A stretch of DNA of 64,000 bases from an uncultured Eubacteriales bacterium. Its GTDB lineage: Bacteria; Bacillota; Clostridia; Peptostreptococcales; Anaerovoracaceae. Shown here piece after piece: positions 59,063 to 64,000 of this stretch. The stretch covers positions 31,109 through 95,108 of the forward strand of contig CACWSO010000009.1 in the NCBI GenBank assembly GCA_902763505.1, in the 5' to 3' direction. Numbering within the stretch: position 1 is the first letter of the stretch; each line of letters begins with the position of its first letter. The position numbers were made by a program, and so were the translations under genes. The notes below the pieces were generated by a model. The model ran no database searches, was not told the DNA's origin, and worked only from the letters and a program-made list of their open reading frames with translations.

Positions 59063-59096
59063 AAAAAACTGCCTATCTTCTCGATAAGCAGTTTTT
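59063..59096 (-). terminator. Terminator hairpin in the leader of HTH gene B
   Basis: A stem of about 10 bp, ACTGCCTATC / GATAAGCAGT (one mismatch), loop TTCTC, followed on the minus strand by TTTTTTAG. The layout matches the hairpin ahead of HTH gene A. Confidence 0.8.
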
Positions 59097-59293
59097 CTTT
59101 TTTTCTATTACATTACAGAGCGTACTATCATCTGCTCCGCCCTCTTCCACTGCTTATCTTTTTTTGACATAACAAACAATCACTTCCGCCGCCATAGTTG
59201 AAGTGTGATCTATGTGTCTGTTCGATTGTCGGTAAGTATTGTCTGTTAAATATCATCTCTCAATGAAATCCTTTCACTTATTCTTTCCACAGT

Positions 59294-59319
59294 AGGTATG
59301 ATAACACGTTATCATACCT
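59294..59319. promoter_or_regulatory. 26-bp perfect palindrome between Y RNA and HTH gene B
   Basis: AGGTATGATAAC and GTTATCATACCT are perfect inverted copies around a 2-base centre. No T run follows on either strand, so an operator is likelier than a terminator. Otherwise I see nothing in 59097-59377. Confidence 0.55.
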
Positions 59320-59377
59320 GCCGCATTAAACCTGTAGTCTAATCACATCTCGCCTGTTGATGCGTGTCGTGATGCGT

Positions 59378-59493
59378 ACAAGGCGCGGTTTTTCGTGCAT
59401 GCAGGATTCGAACCTGCCACCCCCCCTGGGTATGACCCAGATATCCTCCACTAGGATCAATGCAGTATTCTGCCTTTGCTGTCCGCGCCTTTC
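59378..59493 (-). ncRNA. Y RNA-like RNA 3 (tRNA-like module, CAU loop)
   Basis: Ends pair in a 9-bp stem (AAGGCGCGG / CCGCGCCTT, 59483-59491 with 59380-59388). After the 5' strand comes ACAGCAA, then a tRNA-like body with anticodon-type loop GTCATAC, a good T-arm (GCAGG-TTCGAAT-CCTGC) and only a 5-bp acceptor (TGCAT/ATGCA) with no CCA. Stem plus tRNA mimic is the plan of bacterial YrlA RNAs that bind Rsr. Confidence 0.72.
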
Positions 59494-59502
59494 ATCATCG
59501 TT

Positions 59503-59568
59503 ACAAGGCACTGCGTAGTATCCGCCGACTGAATCATCTTGATCGCTTGATTGCTGAATGTGCCTTTC
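59503..59568 (-). ncRNA. Y RNA-like RNA 2 (short)
   Basis: A 7-bp terminal stem AAGGCAC/GTGCCTT (59560-59566 with 59505-59511), the shared CAGCAA motif after the 5' strand and the shared CCTTGTA after the 3' strand, but no tRNA-like body in the 66-base RNA. It sits between the Rsr stop and RNA 3. Confidence 0.6.
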
Positions 59569-59583
59569 ATATTGTACAGTTTT

Positions 59584-61044
59584 TTATGCTGCGATGCTCG
59601 CATATCGCTCGCTGCCAATAACCTCCATCATGATGTCATATGGATTGTAGTTTCCGGAAGCGACCATTGAGAACAGTCTCGGTGTGCATCCGGATACGAG
59701 CACGACGCCCTGTTCGTTCATGGTTACCGGAACCTGTGCATTTCTGCTCTGTACGTTCCAGAACACCACCTGCGGCAGCTTGTAACCGAATTTGGTATAC
59801 AACTTCTTCGCATACTCAAAGTTGGTGACATCTGCACCATCGGCACAATAGTCGAACTCCATATCGGATATGATATACAAAGTCTCCGGCAGGTCTTCCT
59901 GCGGCAATCTGTTCGCCAAGGCAACATCAAGCAAAAGCTCGAAAACTCTTTGTATATTCGTGTTGCTGATTTCGTTGAATCCCTCACAGTATACCGTTTT
60001 ATCTACGATATCTTTTCCCTTGATCTCAACAAGCTGAGGAGATGAGGAGAAAGTGATGAAGTGATTTTTGAATGAACCGGTATTCCTTTCAGCGAAGTAG
60101 ATTCCCAGTGAGATTGCTACTGCTTCAGGAATCGGAGTTCCACCCCAATACATGGACCCTGACCCATCAACAACTGCCAACGCGTTCCTTCCATCTGCAA
60201 AGTCTTCCAATGCGTTCCAGGAAATATTCATCGCCTTGCGCTGTTCTTTAGTAAAGTTTCTACGGTCAAGGATAGGCGCAATGATGTCATATGGCATCAG
60301 CGTCTTCGCATTAAGCTTCGCTTCGCCCTTCTCAACCTTGTTCAAAAACTCCATGTAACGTTCATTATCATTTCTGATGAACGCCTGTCTGTACTTGAAC
60401 ATGGCCTTGGACGGCTGCTTAGAATAGTCAAAGGAATAATCCTTTTCACGCAGGTTGTTCTCAATAATCTTAATCTGCGCTCTCAGCTTGCTCAGTGCCT
60501 TTCTGTACTGAGCGTCAGTCATATTGAGTGCTCTGGCAACCTTCTTCGCCTTTCTGACTGTTTCCGCATTGGATGCGTTGACAGATGGCAGCCACTTGGC
60601 CAGTAATGAAACGTTGCCGCCGTTTTCGAGCGCTGTCAGATCAATTGACAGCTGCTTTCTTATATATTCCAGAGCGCTTCCGTCGCACCCTGTATCCAAG
60701 AGCTCAACAACATCATCAAATCTACCGAATTCGGCGATTTGTTCAATGTTCTTGACTACCGACTCTTTATTGAAACCAGCGAGCCAGTTCATGATGACAC
60801 GGAATACTCTTCTTTCACCGAGTCCACCACGGATATCCCTTGCATAAAACAGGATCTTCATGGCTAAATCCGGATTCTCGATATATGCCCTTGAAAAGCA
60901 GTTGATGATATCCTGGTCACATGTGTTTCGCATTGCTCCGATTCTTGCAAACAGGTCAAGACAATCAGACGCAGTGTTTCTGTACGTAACTGCTCCGTTC
61001 TCTGTATAGGTCTTATTCGCTTTTGTCTTCAGTAAATTCAGCAT
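59584..61044 (-). CDS. rsr: TROVE-domain Ro60 ortholog (Rsr)
   Basis: A 486-aa RNA-binding ring protein. Residues about 1-280 are the HEAT-like TROVE repeat (MKILFYARDIRGGLGERRVFRVIMNWL near 58), and about 285-486 a vWA domain with the metal site DGSGSMYWGG (about 291), a conserved Thr and ISDMEFDYC (about 389). Ro60 proteins bind Y RNAs and misfolded RNAs and work with nucleases in RNA quality control under stress. Three Y RNA-like genes flank it. The start follows AGAGGTGATATAA, directly after RNA 1. A palindromic promoter region lies upstream. Confidence 0.95.
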   Translation of the reverse strand: MLNLLKTKANKTYTENGAVTYRNTASDCLDLFARIGAMRNTCDQDIINCFSRAYIENPDLAMKILFYARDIRGGLGERRVFRVIMNWLAGFNKESVVKNIEQIAEFGRFDDVVELLDTGCDGSALEYIRKQLSIDLTALENGGNVSLLAKWLPSVNASNAETVRKAKKVARALNMTDAQYRKALSKLRAQIKIIENNLREKDYSFDYSKQPSKAMFKYRQAFIRNDNERYMEFLNKVEKGEAKLNAKTLMPYDIIAPILDRRNFTKEQRKAMNISWNALEDFADGRNALAVVDGSGSMYWGGTPIPEAVAISLGIYFAERNTGSFKNHFITFSSSPQLVEIKGKDIVDKTVYCEGFNEISNTNIQRVFELLLDVALANRLPQEDLPETLYIISDMEFDYCADGADVTNFEYAKKLYTKFGYKLPQVVFWNVQSRNAQVPVTMNEQGVVLVSGCTPRLFSMVASGNYNPYDIMMEVIGSERYASIAA

Positions 61045-61066
61045 TTATATCACCTCTTTAGTATTT

Positions 61067-61176
61067 ACAAGGCACGTTGTTTGAGTGCGGGAATTGGACC
61101 CGCGGCACGCGGATTAACAAACCGCTGCTCTACCGACTGAGCTAACTCGGATCATTCGTTGCTGTCCGTGCCTTTT
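61067..61176 (-). ncRNA. Y RNA-like RNA 1 (tRNA-Asn-like module)
   Basis: An 8-bp terminal stem AAGGCACG/CGTGCCTT (61167-61174 with 61069-61076), then GACAGCAA, then a tRNA body with D-arm GCTC...GAGC, anticodon loop TTGTTAA (GUU) and T-arm GCGGG-TCCAATT-CCCGC. The acceptor has two mismatches, T55 is replaced by C, and no CCA is encoded, so it is a mimic rather than a tRNA-Asn. It forms the leader of rsr. Confidence 0.75.
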
Positions 61177-61183
61177 TACATTC

Positions 61184-61212
61184 GAATAATAACAAGTCAA
61201 TTGTTATTATTC
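61184..61212. promoter_or_regulatory. Palindromic operator/promoter upstream of RNA 1 and rsr
   Basis: A perfect 12-bp inverted repeat GAATAATAACAA / TTGTTATTATTC around GTCAA. On the minus strand the centre reads TTGAC, a -35-like box, so a repressor or activator (possibly a WYL protein) could act here. The -10 is unclear. Confidence 0.55.
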
Positions 61213-61244
61213 ATGAAAAAAAAGTTGCGAACGGCATTTCTCCA

Positions 61245-61272
61245 AAAAAGAAGCGGTTATTCAAACCGCTTC
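61245..61272 (-). terminator. Terminator at the end of the WYL operon
   Basis: A 9-bp stem GAAGCGGTT/AACCGCTTC with a 4-base loop and minus-strand TTTTTT. It overlaps the last codons of the WYL gene, separating that unit from the Ro/Y RNA unit. Confidence 0.85.
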
Positions 61273-62162
61273 TGCATCTCTAGTCTCTTCCGAATCTGTC
61301 GTATGAAGTTTTTCGGTTCCTGCACTTTCAGCACCGGCCCGAAGCTCAGCACTCGTATCAAGAGCTCTGTCTCGTCATCCTTATCATACCAGAGTGTAAT
61401 CTGATAAGTTTTATCATCCAGCTTCATGGTCTCTTTTCTCAGATGTGAGAAGTGCAGCATGACACGCTCAAGCGCATTCCTCTCATCCGTCAGCTCGATG
61501 ACCAGTTTCTTCTTGCGGGCACTTATTTCCGATACTTCCTCTGGCGCGTACTCCTCAAGCAACGCACACTTCTTGATTCTGGCAATGTTGATGATATTGT
61601 TGTCCTCGACCCCGCATACGATCAGACGGAACTTATCGTCCTTCAGGGAGTATTCCATGCTCAAAGGCACACAAACCCAATTGTGTCTTCTCCCGGTGCC
61701 GCCTCTGAAGTTAACCTGGAGCTTTCGGTGTTCGCGTATTGCCTGAAGCGCTGTGCGGAAGTTCCTCACATAGTTCTCATCCTCATACGGATCCCCATCG
61801 GAATACTGGTCGAAATAGACAATCGCCCCGGGACGGTACAAAGGCTCTACATCCTCAAGCCCTTCTGCGGGCACATCAAACAAACGGATTCTCGGATCCT
61901 CAAGCAAAGCCTTCAGCCACCGCTTCTGCAACGTTGTCAGAGGCATCTTCGGTTCATGATGCAGCGGCGTTGTAAGTTCCTCCGTTAGGAACGGCCACTC
62001 ACCGCTGTTCATGGCGCCCGGAATACTGAGCACGCTCTCTGCGAAAGCTTTGCTGTCTGTGATTTCATAGATATCCTGCTGCGTCAGTTCTCCGCGAACT
62101 GCGTACTTCAGGATTTCGGCGACAGCATTGTAATAGTTGCCGTATATTTCATTAAACAGCAT
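61257..62162 (-). CDS. WYL-domain regulator 1
   Basis: A 301-aa protein. The region about 150-235 is the WYL/WCX ligand-binding module (QVNFRGGTGRRHNWVCVPLSMEYSLKDDKFRLIVCGV), followed by a C-terminal WCX-like part. An obvious winged helix at the N-terminus is not clear. WYL proteins are regulators that sense nucleic acid ends or nucleotides and often control RNA-repair and defence genes. The ATG at 62162 has GGAGGTGAA upstream and overlaps WYL gene 2 by 11 bases. Confidence 0.85.
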   Translation of the reverse strand: MLFNEIYGNYYNAVAEILKYAVRGELTQQDIYEITDSKAFAESVLSIPGAMNSGEWPFLTEELTTPLHHEPKMPLTTLQKRWLKALLEDPRIRLFDVPAEGLEDVEPLYRPGAIVYFDQYSDGDPYEDENYVRNFRTALQAIREHRKLQVNFRGGTGRRHNWVCVPLSMEYSLKDDKFRLIVCGVEDNNIINIARIKKCALLEEYAPEEVSEISARKKKLVIELTDERNALERVMLHFSHLRKETMKLDDKTYQITLWYDKDDETELLIRVLSFGPVLKVQEPKNFIRQIRKRLEMQKRFE

Positions 62163-63402
62163 CGCCTTCACCTCCATCCTTCAAGTACATCGCATACAAA
62201 GTTTCCAGATCCTTGTAGAACACCCGCTCAACTTCAGGATTGTCGCACTTCAGTTCCTCGATTCGACCGATAAACGTGCGAAGCCACGGAATCATCTCCG
62301 TCGCATCATAAACATCAATTACGAATCTGTACAGCTCATCACCTATCTGTTCCACATAACCCTGCTTACCTTCGCGGTTGAGTCTTTGCAGAATGTGTTT
62401 CTCCTGCCTCTTAACATGCAGCGTCATTTCTAGGTGATTCAGCGTTCTCTCCCGTCCTGCCGATGTATTCCAAAGGTGCGATGTAAACTCCTCCGCCGAT
62501 TCCATCAATTCTGCCTTTCGAGATGCAAAGGCACCCTTTTCGGCTGACTGAATCCTGTCCAAACGGTACATATTAAAGGCCCTGCTGTTGCAATCTTTTG
62601 CAAGGAGATATCCGCGTCCGTTCTCTGTGCTAATGCAAATTTTGAACGGAATAACCTCATAATCTTTGACTATGCTTTTTCTTTTACTTTGAACCTTTAT
62701 GGAAGACGTGCAATCATCTGTCATTGAATCAAGCAATGTACAGATGATATCGCTCTCCAAAGCATGCAGGATGTAGTGGTGCTTGTAACTGAACAAGTCG
62801 GGATGCTTTTGCATCTTATCCAGCAGGAAAGAGCCGATGACGCCGACCGGGTCCATCTCAGAGTAGAATGAGATGGCTTCCTGCCAATCATCCAGGCTGA
62901 CGGTATCCTCAGAGCGGCTGTAGACGAGCTTTCTTCCATCCTTTTCGCTGACCAGGATTCCTGCTTTTGCATACTCCTTCAGTTTGTTTCTGACGGTCGC
63001 TTCATCAAACACCTTCGGATCGTCAAAGGCAGACATGTATTCCTCATCAATGAGATCTGTGATTTCGGAAACGCCGAGTTTCACGCCTGGCTGCAGGATG
63101 TCCAGAATGCAGAAATTCAAGACGATATCGTTGGCCGTAAAGCTTTTGGCTTTGAACGCGTTATACAGAGGATTGGCATCGACTTCAGCGCTGTCAACGG
63201 AAATAAAAGAGACCTTTCCGGACGGTTCCTGCCGGAAAGACATGTAGTCGCCGAGCCAGCTCTCGATGCGCCTGCGTTCGTTGTCGTAGCTGCGGGCGCT
63301 CTTGGCGTCGTACTCGTCTCTGGTTTTGAAGCCGTAGACGTAGAACTGGCGCATGTAGTCTCTTATTTTGTTGAAGTCTTTGATCAGTTCGCTGTAAGCC
63401 AT
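62152..63402 (-). CDS. WYL-domain regulator 2
   Basis: A 416-aa protein with a winged-helix-like N-terminal half (TVRNKLKEYAKAGILVSEKDGRKLVYS around residues 131-157) and a WYL module (VIPFKICISTENGRGYLLAKDCNSRAFNMYRLDRIQ, about 240-275) plus WCX region. It is coupled to WYL gene 1 (overlap) and to the unknown gene upstream (3 bases). The pair sits next to rsr, as in the rsr loci of several bacteria, and probably controls the Ro/Y RNA/tRNA genes. Confidence 0.87.
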   Translation of the reverse strand: MAYSELIKDFNKIRDYMRQFYVYGFKTRDEYDAKSARSYDNERRRIESWLGDYMSFRQEPSGKVSFISVDSAEVDANPLYNAFKAKSFTANDIVLNFCILDILQPGVKLGVSEITDLIDEEYMSAFDDPKVFDEATVRNKLKEYAKAGILVSEKDGRKLVYSRSEDTVSLDDWQEAISFYSEMDPVGVIGSFLLDKMQKHPDLFSYKHHYILHALESDIICTLLDSMTDDCTSSIKVQSKRKSIVKDYEVIPFKICISTENGRGYLLAKDCNSRAFNMYRLDRIQSAEKGAFASRKAELMESAEEFTSHLWNTSAGRERTLNHLEMTLHVKRQEKHILQRLNREGKQGYVEQIGDELYRFVIDVYDATEMIPWLRTFIGRIEELKCDNPEVERVFYKDLETLYAMYLKDGGEGDAV

Positions 63403-63405
63403 TTC

Positions 63406-63777
63406 TTACCCTCTCTCCATCACCAAAAACTGCTTCGGCGGAACGTACTCCTCATCGGTTTCCTCCGGCATCAGCCAATTCCTCCAAATATGTTCCAGAA
63501 TCCAGGCGTCTTCCTGACGCATGTCCTCAATGAACTTTTCCTCCCCGACTCTTCGGAACCGCCAGACCATGACGCTCGGATAAGGTCTCTTGTATTCCGC
63601 AGCATGCAGCAGGACATAACCACCCTTTTCATCCCCATATTGTTTTCCAACCAAATGCCTTGATCCAAGCAAAAGGCATAAGGTGTCATACTCAGCAATG
63701 GCGATTTTTGCAATGATAACATCCTGCAGTTTGGTTGTGCCCGGTTCTAGGGCAACATGCCACATGTAGTTTTCCAT
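63406..63777 (-). CDS. Unknown protein under SAM riboswitch control
   Basis: A 123-aa cytoplasmic protein I do not recognise, from MENYMWHVALEPGTTKLQ to PPKQFLVMERG, rich in Trp and Glu (MVWRFRRVGEE, HIWRNWLMPEE). The ATG at 63777 follows GGAGGTGAATCAA. That GGAGG is part of the 3' strand of the riboswitch P1 helix, so SAM should lower its translation and, by coupling, that of the two WYL genes. Confidence 0.75.
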   Translation of the reverse strand: MENYMWHVALEPGTTKLQDVIIAKIAIAEYDTLCLLLGSRHLVGKQYGDEKGGYVLLHAAEYKRPYPSVMVWRFRRVGEEKFIEDMRQEDAWILEHIWRNWLMPEETDEEYVPPKQFLVMERG

Positions 63778-63787
63778 TTGATTCACC

Positions 63788-63871
63788 TCCATCATACAGG
63801 CTTTAGCACCTTGCCGCTAAGGCAGGTTGCTGCACGATCATCGGGCCTGTCCCTAACGTGCTCTCTATGGA
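63788..63871 (-). promoter_or_regulatory. SAM-I-type (S-box) riboswitch, compact
   Basis: In order on the minus strand: TCCAT (P1 5'), AGAG, P2 GCACG...CGTGC, GGGACAGGCCCGATGA, GCAGCAACC, P3 TGCCTTAGCGGCA, AGGTGCTAAAGCCTGT, ATGGA (P1 3'). These are the S-box core signatures. The P4 hairpin is missing, as in SAM-I/IV-like variants. The P1 3' strand shares GGA with the ribosome site GGAGG. Upstream, 63872-64000 has no gene; a GTGAAAAA/TTTTTCAC hairpin near 63966-63998 may be a terminator of the gene beyond the edge. Confidence 0.85.
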
Positions 63872-64000
63872 TTGTTGTTATATTTTATCCCCTCTTGGGT
63901 AGGTTGAATGAAGAACTAAACCTCGACTGAAATATCGCTCAATAACACATCGACTCTCTGAGGTGTGAAAAAAGGCCTTTTAAGAGGTGCTTTTTCACAG

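Noticed and set aside
59396-59465. tRNA-Met (CAU) gene
   Set aside because: Only a 5-bp acceptor, irregular D-arm, no CCA, and enclosed in a 9-bp terminal stem with the shared CAGCAA box.
61077-61150. tRNA-Asn (GUU) gene
   Set aside because: The acceptor has two mismatches, T55 is C, no CCA is encoded although every array tRNA here encodes it, and it is enclosed in the stem shared with the other two Y-like RNAs.

Overview
The window looks like part of a low-to-medium GC anaerobic Firmicute of the Clostridia, perhaps a gut member near Anaerovoracaceae/Mogibacteriaceae. The basis is a glycyl radical enzyme with its activase, citrate lyase, formate-THF ligase, an S-box (SAM) riboswitch, a Gram-positive LexA box (CGAAC-N4-GTTCG), strong AAGGAGG ribosome sites and a small Cys-rich DUF6485-type protein. 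The species is inferred, not shown. Most genes lie on the minus strand.

Region 1 (1-24.8 kb) is mixed metabolism. It holds formate-THF ligase followed by citrate lyase (citD, citE and a partial citF), a flavodoxin, a metal or arsenic exporter, a HAD phosphatase, a LexA-controlled small protein, a membrane-anchored hydrolase on a leaderless message, a cyclase-family hydrolase and an AhpD-like protein. An AAA+ ATPase, a cysteine desulfurase and an OYE-type reductase form an operon next to pepD and an aconitase-family hydratase. A racemase plus YtcJ amidohydrolase pair, a macrodomain protein and a nitroreductase operon follow. Within this region are two copies of a compact divergent module that I read as a type I toxin-antitoxin system: a 29-aa membrane peptide gene (intact at 21653, frameshifted at 24018), each beside a short divergent RNA complementary to its start region and to its terminator loop. 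A third, orphan copy of the RNA lies at 4.3 kb.

Region 2 (24.8-56.3 kb) is a catabolic island built from repeated gene families: five YtcJ-type amidohydrolases plus one internally deleted relic, one other amidohydrolase, three type-B carboxylesterases plus a 3' relic, three GPH-type symporters, two APC permeases, two AraC regulators, an SDR, a saccharopine-dehydrogenase-like protein, and a glycyl radical enzyme with its activase. Three transcription units start behind near-identical ~115-bp elements that carry TTGC half-sites every 20-21 bp, which suggests one shared regulator. The likely scheme is import of an ester or amide compound, hydrolysis, and then redox or radical chemistry. The substrate is unknown.

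Region 3 (56.4-64 kb) is an RNA-biology island. It contains a 53-bp tandem repeat, 14 tRNA genes of different specificities interrupted by two small HTH genes that each sit behind an intrinsic terminator, three Y-RNA-like genes around a TROVE/Ro60 (Rsr) gene, and two WYL regulators plus an unknown ORF under a SAM riboswitch whose P1 helix covers the ribosome site.
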